Shown piece after piece: positions 1-11,125 of a stretch of DNA of 64,000 nt; position 1 is the first letter of the stretch; each line of letters starts with the position of its first letter. The stretch spans positions 4,030,001 through 4,094,000 of the forward strand of contig NZ_CP097463.1 of the NCBI RefSeq assembly GCF_027247405.1, in the 5' to 3' direction. The translations under genes were made by a program, and so were the position numbers. The notes beneath the pieces are model-generated. The model was not told where the DNA came from, did not search any database, and saw nothing but the letters and a program-made list of their open reading frames with translations. The stretch comes from Jatrophihabitans cynanchi (GTDB lineage: Bacteria > Actinomycetota > Actinomycetes > Mycobacteriales > Jatrophihabitantaceae).

Positions 1-630
1 CGCAAGGCAGCGGTCGTGCCGGGCAAGCTGCAGTACGCGGGCGAGTCCGCCTACTCGTGGGTGCGCGACAGCATCGGGCGCGACATCATCGGTGAGAAGG
101 ACTTCATCCGGTACGTCCCGCTGCTGGTGAGCATCTTCTTCTTCGTCCTGGTCAACAACCTCTACGAGCTCACCCCGTTCCTGCAGTTTCCGTCCTTCTC
201 GCGGGCCTCTTTCGCCTACGGACTGACGGCCATCGTCTGGATCCTCTACAACGGCGTCGGCATGGTGCGCCACGGCCCGCTGCGCTACCTGAAGAACCAG
301 ACAGTCCCCAGCGGGGTGCCCAAAGCGGTCCTTCCGCTGCTCATCCCGCTGGAGTTCTTCTCCAACATCCTGGTCCGTCCGGTGACGCTGTCGCTGCGTC
401 TGTTCGCGAACATGTTCGCCGGCCACCTGTTGCTGCTGCTGTTCTCCAGCGGCGCCGATTACCTACTGCTCCACGCGACCGGCCTGCTCGTCAAGCCGGC
501 CGGCGTCGTCTCGTTCCTGATGGGCATCGCCGTCGGGTTCCTCGAGTTCATCATCGGCATTCTGCAGGCGTACGTCTTCGCGTTGCTGACCGCCACCTAC
601 ATCGCAAGCTCGCTCGCCGAAGAACACTGA
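1..630 (+). CDS. atpB: F1Fo ATP synthase subunit a (5' truncated by window)
   Basis: Membrane stator subunit that forms the two proton half-channels against the c-ring. The reading frame is open from base 1, so the true start lies upstream; 209 residues are visible against about 250-280 for the family. Several hydrophobic helices are seen. The helix containing LSLRLFANMFAGH carries the essential proton-channel arginine, and the C-terminal helix ends in TATYIASSLAEEH. It is the first visible gene of the atp operon and atpE follows 66 nt later. The operon promoter lies outside the window. Confidence 0.96.
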   Translation, partial: RKAAVVPGKLQYAGESAYSWVRDSIGRDIIGEKDFIRYVPLLVSIFFFVLVNNLYELTPFLQFPSFSRASFAYGLTAIVWILYNGVGMVRHGPLRYLKNQTVPSGVPKAVLPLLIPLEFFSNILVRPVTLSLRLFANMFAGHLLLLLFSSGADYLLLHATGLLVKPAGVVSFLMGIAVGFLEFIIGILQAYVFALLTATYIASSLAEEH

Positions 631-696
631 TCCGTCACGTCACAAGCGCCCGGCGAACCTCGCCCGGACGTACACACCACCGAAAGGAAGCCTCAC

Positions 697-903
697 ATGG
701 CTGGCTCGCTCAACATGATCGGTTACGGCCTGGCGGCTGTAGGCCCCGGTATCGGCATCGGCCTGATCTTCGCGGCCTTCATCAACGGCACGGCCCGCCA
801 GCCGGAGATGCAGAGCCGCCTGCAGCCGATCGCGATCCTCGGCTTCGCCCTCGCCGAGGCGCTCGCCATCATCGGTATCGCCCTGGCTTTCGTGCTCAAG
901 TAG
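697..903 (+). CDS. atpE: F1Fo ATP synthase subunit c
   Basis: Proteolipid of the rotating c-ring, 68 residues, two transmembrane helices joined by the polar loop ARQPEM. The proton-binding carboxylate is Glu54 in [12 protein letters not shown], as in other actinobacteria. The N-terminal helix has the packed glycine pattern GPGIGIGL. A good ribosome site (GAAAGGAAG) lies just before ATG 697. This subunit is the bedaquiline target in mycobacteria; sensitivity cannot be judged from sequence alone. Confidence 0.97.
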   Translation: MAGSLNMIGYGLAAVGPGIGIGLIFAAFINGTARQPEMQSRLQPIAILGFALAEALAIIGIALAFVLK

Positions 904-946
904 TCGACGCCCGTAGTACCCGACTGACCGAGACCGAGGTCGAAAG

Positions 947-1543
947 ATGACACCGATCCACCTGGCTGGGCTTGTTGCCGAGTCGTGCACGGGCGACAAC
1001 TGCGTCAAGGAGCCGAACCCGCTGGTTCCCGCCGTCGCGGAGATCATCCTCATCGCGGTGATCTTCCTGGCGCTGTGGTACCTGATCGCCAAGTTCGTCG
1101 CGCCACGCTTCGAGCAGACGTTCGCGGCGCGCCGCGACTCGATCGAGGGCGGCATCGCCCGCGCGGAGGCCGCTCAGGCCGAAGCGCAGGCCGCCCTGGC
1201 GCAGTACCAGCAGCAGCTGGCCGAGGCACGTGGCGAGGCGGCGCAGATCCGCGAGAACGCGCGCGCCGAGGCGCAGCGGATCGTCGAGGACCTGCGCGCC
1301 CAGGCGCAGGAGGAGTCCGCACGCATCGTGGCCAGGGGCGAGGAGCAACTGGCCGCCCAGCGCGGCGCGATCGTGCGCGAGCTGCGCGGTGAGATCGGCT
1401 CACTCGCCCTCGAGCTGTCGGAGAAGATCGTCGACCAGCGGCTGTCCGAGGACGCCCAGGTACGCGCGACGGTGGACGCGTTCCTGGCCGACCTCGAGCA
1501 GCGCGACGGGGCAGGGTCCGCCAGCGGGGGTCCGGACGCATGA
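947..1543 (+). CDS. atpF: F1Fo ATP synthase subunit b
   Basis: Peripheral stalk subunit of 198 residues. A periplasmic N-terminus with two cysteines (CTGDNC) precedes one transmembrane helix at about residues 28-50 (EIILIAVIFLALWYLIAKF). A long alanine/glutamate/arginine-rich coiled coil follows to the C-terminus. The stop codon overlaps the atpH start in ATGA, indicating translational coupling. Subunits b and delta are separate genes here, unlike the fused b-delta of mycobacteria. Confidence 0.95.
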   Translation: MTPIHLAGLVAESCTGDNCVKEPNPLVPAVAEIILIAVIFLALWYLIAKFVAPRFEQTFAARRDSIEGGIARAEAAQAEAQAALAQYQQQLAEARGEAAQIRENARAEAQRIVEDLRAQAQEESARIVARGEEQLAAQRGAIVRELRGEIGSLALELSEKIVDQRLSEDAQVRATVDAFLADLEQRDGAGSASGGPDA

Positions 1544-2364
1544 TGCGGTCCGCGAGCCGCGAGGCACTGGCGCACCTGCGCCGGCGCCGGGACGAGGCCG
1601 TCGGTGCGCGTGCCTCGGTCAAGACGCTGACCGGCCTGGCCGAGGAGCTCTACGCGGTCGCCGCCCTGCTCGTCGCGCAACCCCGGCTGCGACGCATCCT
1701 CGGTGACCCGGCCACCGCGCCGGAGGCCCGAGCTGAGTTCGTCGGTGGGCTGCTCGCGGGCAAGGTCGGCAAGACCGCGGTGACCATCACCCAAGCGGCT
1801 GTCAGTGAGCGCTGGTCCTCGCCCTGGGACCTGACCGATTCGCTCGAGGCCGCCGGCGACGACACGCTGTTCGCCGCGGCCGAGCACGACGGGATGCTGG
1901 ACCGGGTCGAGGACGAGTTGTTCCGGTTCGAGCGGGTTCTGGACGCCGAGGGTGAGCTGTCCACGTTGCTGGACGAGAAGGCGGCCGACGGCGAACATCG
2001 CGTCGAGCTGCTGGACCGCGTCGTCAGCGGCAAGGTGCACCCGATCACGCTGGCGCTGCTGCAGCACGCCGTACGCAGCGATCGCAAGCGCAGCGTGGCG
2101 CTCGCGATCGACGACCTGCTCGAGGCGGCGTCCGCGCGCCAGGCGCGGTCGGTGGCTCGCGTCGTATCCGCGGTCGCGCTCAGCGAGGAGCAGCAGCAGC
2201 GGCTCACCGCAGCCTTGAGCGAGTTGTACGGCCGCGCGATCAACCTGCGCACCGCCATCGATCCGGGCGTGCTCGGTGGGCTGGTGATCCGCGTCGGCGA
2301 CGAGGTCATCGACGGCAGCGTCGCCGCCCGGCTGGCACAGGCGCGCACCGCCCTCGCGGGCTGA
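1540..2364 (+). CDS. atpH: F1Fo ATP synthase subunit delta
   Basis: Links the top of F1 to the peripheral b stalk. At 274 residues it is longer than the about 180-residue enterobacterial subunit but normal for actinobacteria. The N-terminal part is helical. The C-terminal OSCP-like end includes [33 protein letters not shown] (split here for reference: [10 protein letters not shown] near residue 220, then [14 protein letters not shown]), the signature of the delta family. It starts inside the atpF stop (ATGA overlap) and precedes atpA by about 40 nt. Confidence 0.95.
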   Translation: MMRSASREALAHLRRRRDEAVGARASVKTLTGLAEELYAVAALLVAQPRLRRILGDPATAPEARAEFVGGLLAGKVGKTAVTITQAAVSERWSSPWDLTDSLEAAGDDTLFAAAEHDGMLDRVEDELFRFERVLDAEGELSTLLDEKAADGEHRVELLDRVVSGKVHPITLALLQHAVRSDRKRSVALAIDDLLEAASARQARSVARVVSAVALSEEQQQRLTAALSELYGRAINLRTAIDPGVLGGLVIRVGDEVIDGSVAARLAQARTALAG

Positions 2365-2404
2365 GAACTTCACAACAACATCCGACGGAAGCAAGGACAG
2401 GTTG

Positions 2405-3973
2405 ATGGCAGAGCTGACGATCTCCGCAGATGAGATCCGTAGCGCGATCGAGGGCTACGTCTCGTCGTACTCGCCCGAGGCGTCGCGCGAAGAAGTGGGC
2501 GTGGTCGCCGAGACGGGTGACGGCATCGCCCGCGTCGAGGGTCTGCCGAGCGCGATGACCAATGAGCTGCTGCAGTTCGAGGGCGGGACGCTCGGCATCG
2601 CACTCAACCTCGACATCCGCGACATCGGTGTCGTCATCCTCGGTGATGCCTCGGCGATCGAGGAGGGCCAGCAGGTCAAGCGCACCGGCGAGATCCTCTC
2701 CGTGCCGGTGGGCGACGCCTACCTCGGCCGCGTCGTGAACCCGCTCGGCGAGCCGATCGACGGCCACGGCGAGATCGCAGCCGAGGGCCGCCGCGCCCTG
2801 GAACTGCAGGCGCCGACGGTCGTGCAGCGCAAGGAGGTGCGCGAGCCGCTGCTGACCGGCATCAAGGCCATCGACGCGATGACGGCGATCGGTCGCGGGC
2901 AGCGTCAGCTGATCATCGGCGACCGGCAGACCGGCAAGACGACAGTGTGCCTGGACGCGATCATCAACCAGCGCGACAACTGGAAGACCGGTGACCCGGT
3001 CAAGCAGGTGCGTTGCATCTACGTCGCGATCGGGCAGAAGGGTTCGACGATCGCGGCCGCGCGGGACACCTTGGAGGAGGCCGGCGCGATGGAGTACACC
3101 ACCATCGTCGCGGCGCCGGCGTCCGACTCGGCCGGCTTCAAGTACCTCGCCCCGTACACCGGCTCGGCCATCGGGCAGCACTGGATGTACGCCGGCAAGC
3201 ACGTCCTGATCGTGTTCGACGACCTGTCCAAGCAGGCCGAGGCCTACCGTGCCGTATCGCTGCTGCTGCGCCGCCCACCGGGCCGCGAGGCCTACCCGGG
3301 CGACGTCTTCTACCTGCACAGCCGGCTGCTCGAGCGCTGCGCGAAGCTCTCCGACGAGCTGGGCGGCGGCTCGATGACCGGCCTGCCCGTCATCGAGACC
3401 AAGGGCAACGACGTGTCGGCGTACATCCCGACCAACGTCATCTCGATCACCGACGGCCAGTGCTTCCTGGAGACCGACCTGTTCAACGCGGGTGTGCGTC
3501 CCGCGATCAACGTCGGCATCTCGGTCTCGCGTGTCGGCGGCGCGGCGCAGCCCAAGGCAATGCGCGCCGTGTCCGGCCGGCTGCGCGTCGACCTGGCCCA
3601 GTACCGCGAGCTGGAGGCGTTCGCCGCGTTCGGCTCCGACCTGGACAAGGCCAGCCAGCAGCAGTTGGCTCGCGGCGCCCGGATGGTCGAACTGCTCAAG
3701 CAGCCGGCGTCCTCGCCGTTCCCGGTCGGGCACGAGATCGTCTCCATCTGGGCCGGCACGACCGGCAAGATGGACGACGTCGAGGTGGACGACATCCATC
3801 GCTTCGAGGCCGAACTGCTCGAGTTCGTGGCGCACCACAAGCCGGAGCTGTTCGAGACCCTGGCCAACGCCAAGGCGCTCGAGGACGACATGGTGTCCGC
3901 ACTCGAGCAGGTGGTCGAGGAGTTCAAGGGCCAGTTCGAGGCATCTGCGCCGGCCCCGGCGTCGGCAGAGTAG
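2405..3973 (+). CDS. atpA: F1Fo ATP synthase subunit alpha
   Basis: Non-catalytic nucleotide-binding subunit of the F1 head, 522 residues. The N-terminal beta-barrel is followed by a RecA-like domain with P-loop GDRQTGKTT near residue 180, then the helical C-terminal domain. A TTG directly precedes ATG 2405 in frame. ATG is preferred because it is the stronger start and lies behind a GGAAGCAAGGACAG ribosome-site region. The C-terminus has an alanine/proline-rich tail typical of actinobacterial alpha subunits. atpG follows after 10 nt. Confidence 0.97.
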   Translation: MAELTISADEIRSAIEGYVSSYSPEASREEVGVVAETGDGIARVEGLPSAMTNELLQFEGGTLGIALNLDIRDIGVVILGDASAIEEGQQVKRTGEILSVPVGDAYLGRVVNPLGEPIDGHGEIAAEGRRALELQAPTVVQRKEVREPLLTGIKAIDAMTAIGRGQRQLIIGDRQTGKTTVCLDAIINQRDNWKTGDPVKQVRCIYVAIGQKGSTIAAARDTLEEAGAMEYTTIVAAPASDSAGFKYLAPYTGSAIGQHWMYAGKHVLIVFDDLSKQAEAYRAVSLLLRRPPGREAYPGDVFYLHSRLLERCAKLSDELGGGSMTGLPVIETKGNDVSAYIPTNVISITDGQCFLETDLFNAGVRPAINVGISVSRVGGAAQPKAMRAVSGRLRVDLAQYRELEAFAAFGSDLDKASQQQLARGARMVELLKQPASSPFPVGHEIVSIWAGTTGKMDDVEVDDIHRFEAELLEFVAHHKPELFETLANAKALEDDMVSALEQVVEEFKGQFEASAPAPASAE

Positions 3974-3983
3974 GTAGTCGCTC

Positions 3984-6382
<2,399 letters not shown>

Positions 6383-6386
6383 TTCG

Positions 6387-6776
6387 ATGGCAGCCACCAT
6401 GCACGTCGAGCTGGTCTCGGTCGAACGCCGGATCTGGTCCGGCGAGGCGACCGCGGTGTACGCGCGCACCCCGGAGGGCGAGCTGGGCGTGCTGCCCGGA
6501 CACACCCCGTTGCTGGGCGCGCTCGAACCCGGTTGGGTCGTGCGCATCGATCGCCAGGACGAGCCGGAGCTGCGGGTCGCGGTCCACGGCGGCTTCCTGT
6601 CGGTACGCAATGACGGGGTGTCCGTGCTCGCCGAGATGGCCGAGCAAGCCTCGGACATCGACACGGCGAGGGCCCGCGAGGCACTGCAGCGGTCCGAAGC
6701 CGACACCGGGCCCGAGGGCGTGACGGCGCGAAACCGTGCCCTGGCCCGGCTGCGGGCCGCGGGCGAAGCGGTCTGA
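6387..6776 (+). CDS. atpC: F1Fo ATP synthase subunit epsilon
   Basis: Regulatory subunit of the central stalk, 129 residues from ATG 6387; an in-frame ATG at 6399 is the alternative. The beta-sandwich begins [17 protein letters not shown] and contains the diagnostic [16 protein letters not shown]. The C-terminal helical part is short ([15 protein letters not shown] onward). It closes the atp operon; the next gene starts 30 nt later. Confidence 0.95.
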   Translation: MAATMHVELVSVERRIWSGEATAVYARTPEGELGVLPGHTPLLGALEPGWVVRIDRQDEPELRVAVHGGFLSVRNDGVSVLAEMAEQASDIDTARAREALQRSEADTGPEGVTARNRALARLRAAGEAV

Positions 6777-6806
6777 GCCGGCCGCAGGCGAGCTAGGGAC
6801 GCGGCC

Positions 6807-7211
6807 ATGCACACTGTCGACATCGTCGCGTTGTGCGTGGCCGCCGCCCTGATCGTGGGCTGTCTGCTGGTCCTGGCGCGGCAGCGCTACATGTTGCGCG
6901 TCGCCGGGGCGATCCCGCTCGCGGTGCACAACGGCAAGCGCTGGCTGTACGGCGTGGCCCGGTACGTCGGCGGCGAGCTGCGCTGGTACCGCTCGCTGGG
7001 GCTGGCGACCCGGCCGTCCCGGGTGTTCCGGCGCGGCGAGTTGCGCATCGTCGGCCATCGCCGCCCCTCCGGCGCGGAGCTGAGCGCGCTGCCGGCGGCG
7101 GCGGTGATCGTCGACTGCCAGGTTGCGGGTGCGCAGGCGTTGCTCGCGCTGGGCGAGGGCGCCTTCACCGGGTTCATCTCCTGGATCGAGGCGTCCTCCC
7201 CGGCGGCCTGA
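6807..7211 (+). CDS. DUF2550 family membrane-anchored protein
   Basis: 134 residues of unknown function. An N-terminal transmembrane helix (residues 5-24, IVALCVAAALIVGCLLVLAR) is followed by a basic soluble domain with RWLYGVARYVGGELRWYRS. Family members sit directly downstream of atpC in many actinobacteria (Rv1312 in M. tuberculosis), which fits this position. The stop codon lies within the left arm of a 16-bp perfect inverted repeat shared with the convergent gntT gene. Confidence 0.85.
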   Translation: MHTVDIVALCVAAALIVGCLLVLARQRYMLRVAGAIPLAVHNGKRWLYGVARYVGGELRWYRSLGLATRPSRVFRRGELRIVGHRRPSGAELSALPAAAVIVDCQVAGAQALLALGEGAFTGFISWIEASSPAA

Positions 7212-7267
7212 CCCGATCGTGCAACCCGCTGCGCCCGGGCGGCGCCCGGTCGCACGATCGGGTCAGG
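7207..7267. terminator. Bidirectional terminator, perfect 16-bp inverted repeat
   Basis: Arms CCTGACCCGATCGTGC (7207-7222) and its exact complement (7252-7267) enclose a 29-nt GC-rich loop that has its own small hairpin (GCGCCCGGGCGGCGC). The stop codons of both convergent genes (DUF2550 and gntT) lie in the arms. There is no T-tract, so termination would rely on the hairpin or on Rho. Confidence 0.7.
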
Positions 7268-8672
7268 TGAGCGCCCAGAGGATCGAGGTGAACCCGAACG
7301 CGATCAGCGAGATCAGCGTCTCCATCGCCGACCAGGTCTTGAACGTCTGGCCGACGGACAGCTTGAACATCTGGTTGACCAGCCAGAACCCGGCGTCGTT
7401 GACATGGCTCAGGAACAGCGAACCGGCGCCGACGGCGAGTGCCACCAGGGCGAGGTGGCTCGATGGCAGCCCGCCCACGAGCGGCGCCACGATGCCGGCC
7501 GCTGTGGTGGTGGCCACCGTCGCGGAGCCGGTTGCCAGCCGGATCGCCACCGCGATCAGGTAGGCGATCAGCAGCACCGACAGGCCGGAGCCGTTCGCCG
7601 CCTTGGCCACCGAGTCGCCCACCCCGGCGCCGATCAGGGTCTGCTTGAACCCGCCGCCGGCGCCGACGATCAGGATGATCCCGGCGATCGGGCCGAGGCT
7701 GTCGCCGACGCGCGCATTGATCGCCTTGCTGTCGAAGCCGACCGCGTAGCCGAAGGTGAACATCGCGAGCAGCACGGCGAGGAACATCGCGACGAGCGGT
7801 TCGCCGATGAAGTCCAGCACGTGCGCGGTCAGCGGCGGATGGTCCTGGCCGTGCCAGATGATGTCGCCCGCGGCCTTGAGCAGCATAAGTACGACGGGGA
7901 ACAAGATGGTGGCGAGCGTGACCGCGAACGACGGCGGCCGCGTGACGTCATCGGAGGCCGCCCGCTCGCTGGTGGTGTCCACCCCGCCACCGCTGGCCGG
8001 TGGCCCCACGGGGACCCAGCGCGCCGCGAACAGCGAGAACAGCGGCCCGCAGATCGCGACCGTCGGGATGGCGACCAGGATGCCGAATGCGAGCGTGACG
8101 CCCAGCTGCGCGTGCAGGAAGTCGATCGCGATCAGCGGCCCCGGGTGCGGTGGGATCAGGCCGTGCAGCACCGACAGGCCGGCCAACGCCGGGATCGCGA
8201 TACGCATCAACGGCAGCTCGGACTTCTTGGCCACCAGCACGATGACCGGCAGCAACAGCACCAGCCCGATCTCGAAGAACATCGGCAGGCCGATGATCAT
8301 CGCGACGAGCGCCATCGCCCACGGCACCATCCGCTTACCCGAACGGCTCACCAGGGTGTCGACGATCCGATCGGCGCCGCCGGATTCGGCAAGCAGCTTG
8401 CCGAGCATCGCGCCGAGCGCGATGAGCAGGCCGACCTCCTTGAGGGTGTCGCCTACGCCCTTCTCGAAGTTGGTGATCACGTCGCCCACCCCGACGCCGG
8501 ACGCGATACCGACGAGTGCCGAGCCCAGCACCAGGGCGAGGAACGGGTGCATCTTCGCGGCGGTGATCAGGATGACGATCAGCGCGATTCCGGCCACAGC
8601 CGCGCCCATCAGCCTGGTGTCGTGTGCCACCCACGGTTCGCTCTTGGCCGCGAGCTCGAGGGCCACCGGCAT
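7263..8672 (-). CDS. gntT: Gluconate:H+ symporter, GntP family
   Basis: 469-residue integral membrane permease with about 12 hydrophobic helices spread over the whole length. Conserved GntP-family stretches include AMLGKLLAESGGADRIVDTL, LPMFFEIGLVLLLP and HGLIPPHPGPLIA. It starts 8 nt after gntK behind TTAGGAGGCCTC, so it is translated as the last gene of pduO-gntK-gntT. Role: uptake of gluconate, which GntK phosphorylates for the pentose phosphate route. Start ATG 8672. Confidence 0.93.
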   Translation of the reverse strand: MPVALELAAKSEPWVAHDTRLMGAAVAGIALIVILITAAKMHPFLALVLGSALVGIASGVGVGDVITNFEKGVGDTLKEVGLLIALGAMLGKLLAESGGADRIVDTLVSRSGKRMVPWAMALVAMIIGLPMFFEIGLVLLLPVIVLVAKKSELPLMRIAIPALAGLSVLHGLIPPHPGPLIAIDFLHAQLGVTLAFGILVAIPTVAICGPLFSLFAARWVPVGPPASGGGVDTTSERAASDDVTRPPSFAVTLATILFPVVLMLLKAAGDIIWHGQDHPPLTAHVLDFIGEPLVAMFLAVLLAMFTFGYAVGFDSKAINARVGDSLGPIAGIILIVGAGGGFKQTLIGAGVGDSVAKAANGSGLSVLLIAYLIAVAIRLATGSATVATTTAAGIVAPLVGGLPSSHLALVALAVGAGSLFLSHVNDAGFWLVNQMFKLSVGQTFKTWSAMETLISLIAFGFTSILWALT

Positions 8673-8680
8673 GAGGCCTC

Positions 8681-9214
8681 CTAACGGGGCCTGGCGCGCA
8701 GCCCCAAGGTCGAGATGATGCCGTCGGCCAGCGTCGCCGGCGGTGCGCCGATATCGACCGTAACGGACTTCTCGTCCGATTCGGGCACCTGCAGGTCCGC
8801 GAACTGCGTGTCGAGCAGCGTCGGCGGCATGAAGTGGCCCTGCCGCGCAGCCAGCCTGCGGCCGATCAGTTCGGGCGTCCCGCGCAGGTAGACGAACACC
8901 ACCGCGTCGCGGCGCAGCACGTCACGGTAGCTGCGCTTGAGCGCCGAGCAGGTCACCAGGGCGGGGGAGCCGGCCACTATGTTGCCGTCGATCCACTCGG
9001 CGATCTTGGCCAGCCAGGGCCAGCGGTCCTCGTCGGTCAACGGATGACCGGCGTGCATCTTGGCGACGTTCGCGGCCGGGTGCAGGTCGTCGCCCTCCTC
9101 GAACGGCCAGTTGAGCCGGCCGGCCAGCAGCGCGGCGACGGTCGACTTGCCGCACCCGGACACGCCCATCAGCAGCAGGACGGGGGAGGCACCGACGCCC
9201 GCCGGTGCACTCAC
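8681..9214 (-). CDS. gntK: Gluconokinase
   Basis: 177-residue P-loop kinase converting gluconate to 6-phosphogluconate. Walker A is GVSGCGKST near residue 16. DLHPAANVAKMHAGHPLTDEDR is the substrate/lid region of GntK enzymes (first half DLHPAANVAKM, then GHPLTDEDRWPWL). CSALKRSYRDVLR and GHFMPPTLLDTQ are also diagnostic. The GTG at 9214 is chosen because it overlaps the pduO stop in GTGA; a longer in-frame start would run 24 nt into pduO. Confidence 0.93.
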   Translation of the reverse strand: MSAPAGVGASPVLLLMGVSGCGKSTVAALLAGRLNWPFEEGDDLHPAANVAKMHAGHPLTDEDRWPWLAKIAEWIDGNIVAGSPALVTCSALKRSYRDVLRRDAVVFVYLRGTPELIGRRLAARQGHFMPPTLLDTQFADLQVPESDEKSVTVDIGAPPATLADGIISTLGLRARPR

Positions 9215-9783
9215 CTCTGCCCGCCCGGGATCCACTTCACGTCACCGTCGGGGTTCGCCACGCGGGACAGGATGAACAGCAGGTCCGAGAGCCGGTTCAG
9301 GTAGAGCAGCGCCTCGCGGTTGGTGTGCTCCGGATCGGCCTCGTAGAGCGCCCAGGCGCTGCGTTCGGCACGGCGGGCCAGGGTGCGCGCCTGGTGCAGC
9401 AGGGCCGCGCCCGGCGTGCCGCCCGGCAGGATGAAGCTGTTCAGTTTGGCCAGGTCGGCATTGAACTCGTCGCACCAGCCCTCCAGCCGGGCGACGTAGG
9501 CCGGTTCCACGCGCAGTGGCGGGTACTTCGGGTCCGGCACGACCGGCGTGCACAGGTCGGCGCCGACGTCGAACAGGTCGTTCTGGATGGTGCCCAGCAC
9601 CGTCGCGACCGCGTCGGGCAGCTGGCCGAGCGCCAGCGCAACCCCGATCGCGGCGTTCGTCTCGTCGCAGTCGGCATACGCACCGACACGCGGATCGGTC
9701 TTGCGCACGCGGGACATGTCGCCGAGCGCGGTGGTGCCGTTGTCGCCGGTCTTGGTGTAGATGCGGGTCAGGTGCACGGCCAT
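9211..9783 (-). CDS. ATP:cob(I)alamin adenosyltransferase, PduO type
   Basis: 190-residue enzyme that adenosylates cob(I)alamin to adenosylcobalamin, the cofactor of the two acyl-CoA mutases in this window. The N-terminal ATP-binding motif is TRIYTKTGDNGTTALGD. DECDETNAA-type motif appears as YADCDETNAAIGVALAL, and the C-terminal NRLSDLLFILSRVAN is characteristic. ATG 9783 is preferred over an ATG 9 nt upstream because a TAGGGT -10 element ends 7 nt before it, giving a leaderless mRNA. The gene heads pduO-gntK-gntT and is divergent from murA, the mycobacterial arrangement (Rv1314c/murA) apart from the gnt genes. Confidence 0.93.
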   Translation of the reverse strand: MAVHLTRIYTKTGDNGTTALGDMSRVRKTDPRVGAYADCDETNAAIGVALALGQLPDAVATVLGTIQNDLFDVGADLCTPVVPDPKYPPLRVEPAYVARLEGWCDEFNADLAKLNSFILPGGTPGAALLHQARTLARRAERSAWALYEADPEHTNREALLYLNRLSDLLFILSRVANPDGDVKWIPGGQR

Positions 9784-9788
9784 GCTGC

Positions 9789-9826
9789 GCACCCTATCCG
9801 GAGCAACACCGTGCGCGGGCTAGCCT
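9789..9826. promoter_or_regulatory. Divergent leaderless promoters of pduO (-) and murA (+)
   Basis: On the minus strand TAGGGT (9791-9796) is followed by 7 nt and ATG 9783. On the plus strand TAGCCT (9821-9826) is followed by 6 nt and GTG 9833. Neither start has a ribosome-binding site. Both fit -10 elements giving transcripts that begin at or next to the start codon. -35 elements are not clear. Confidence 0.6.
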
Positions 9827-9832
9827 GGTTCG

Positions 9833-11116
9833 GTGCAGGTACTGAGAGTGGCCGGGGGTGCGCGCCTGGCGGGATCGGTCGAGGTCGTGGGCGCCAAGAA
9901 CAGCGTCCTCAAGCTGATGGCTGCCGCGCTGCTGGCTCCCGGAAGTACCACGCTCGGCAACCTGCCGGCGATCTCGGACGTCGCGATCATGCACCAGTTG
10001 CTCGGGCGGCTCGGCTGCGAGGTGAACACGAGCGGCACCGGAGCCACGGACGAGGTGTGCATCACCGTCCCGGACCACCCGCAGTGGGAAGCGCCGTACG
10101 ATCTGGTCCGCAAGATCCGCGGCTCGATCTGCGTGCTCGGCCCGCTGCTCGCGCGCACCGGGAAGGCGAAGGTGGCCCTTCCCGGCGGCGACGCGATCGG
10201 ATCACGTCCGCTGGACATGCACTTCGCCGGGATCGAGCGGATGGGCGCCGAAGTGCGGGTCGAGCACGGCTACGTGGTCGCCGAGGCGCCCGACCTGCGC
10301 GGGGCGTCCATCTGGCTCGACTTCCCCAGCGTGGGCGCCACCGAGAACATCCTCACCGCGGCAGTGCTCGCCAAGGGCACCACGGTGATCGACAACGCCG
10401 CGCGTGAGCCGGAGATCGTCGACCTGTGCCAGATGCTGGTGTCGATGGGCGCGCAGATCGGCGGCATCGGCTCGTCCACGCTGGAGATCACCGGGGTCGA
10501 CGGCCTGAAGCCGACGACGCACCGGGCGGTCGCGGACCGGATCGTGGCGGGGACGTGGGCCATGGCTGCGGTGGCGACCCGCGGTGACATCACGGTGCGC
10601 GGCGCGCATCCTGAGCATCTTGAGATCGCGCTGGACAAGCTGGCGCGGGCCGGCGCCGAGGTCGAGGCGCTGCCCGGCGTCGGGTTCCGCGTGGCGATCG
10701 CCGAACGTCCGCGCAGCTTCGACGTCGTCACGCTTCCCTACCCAGGACTGGCGACCGACCTGCAGCCGCAGGCCATCGCGCTGTTGTCGGTTGCCGACGG
10801 CACCGCGATGATCACCGAGAACCTGTTCGAGGCGCGGTTCATGTTCTGCGACGAGATCGCCCGGATGGGGGCGGACGTGCGCACGGACGGGCACCACGCG
10901 GTGGTGCGCGGCCGCGAGCAGCTCTCCGGAGCGCCGGTGCGGGCGACCGACATCCGCGCCGGCGTAGGGCTGGTCATCGCCGGCCTGGTCGCCGAGGGCG
11001 TCACCGAGGTGGCCGAGGTGCACCACATCGACCGTGGCTACGTCCGCTTCGAGGAGCAGCTACGCGCGCTCGGTGCCGACGTGCAGCGTGTCGAATCCGA
11101 CACCTTCGGCGGCTAG
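9833..11116 (+). CDS. murA: UDP-N-acetylglucosamine 1-carboxyvinyltransferase, Asp-type
   Basis: First committed step of peptidoglycan synthesis: enolpyruvyl transfer from PEP to UDP-GlcNAc. 427 residues. [16 protein letters not shown] contains the conserved Lys-Asn pair. The active-site loop reads [14 protein letters not shown], with Asp120 at the position of E. coli Cys115. That Cys is the fosfomycin target; the Asp form occurs in mycobacteria and confers intrinsic resistance. The C-terminal half has the second EPT repeat. The GTG start is 6 nt behind TAGCCT, implying a leaderless mRNA. Confidence 0.95.
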   Translation: MQVLRVAGGARLAGSVEVVGAKNSVLKLMAAALLAPGSTTLGNLPAISDVAIMHQLLGRLGCEVNTSGTGATDEVCITVPDHPQWEAPYDLVRKIRGSICVLGPLLARTGKAKVALPGGDAIGSRPLDMHFAGIERMGAEVRVEHGYVVAEAPDLRGASIWLDFPSVGATENILTAAVLAKGTTVIDNAAREPEIVDLCQMLVSMGAQIGGIGSSTLEITGVDGLKPTTHRAVADRIVAGTWAMAAVATRGDITVRGAHPEHLEIALDKLARAGAEVEALPGVGFRVAIAERPRSFDVVTLPYPGLATDLQPQAIALLSVADGTAMITENLFEARFMFCDEIARMGADVRTDGHHAVVRGREQLSGAPVRATDIRAGVGLVIAGLVAEGVTEVAEVHHIDRGYVRFEEQLRALGADVQRVESDTFGG

Positions 11117-11125
11117 CGCCGACGA

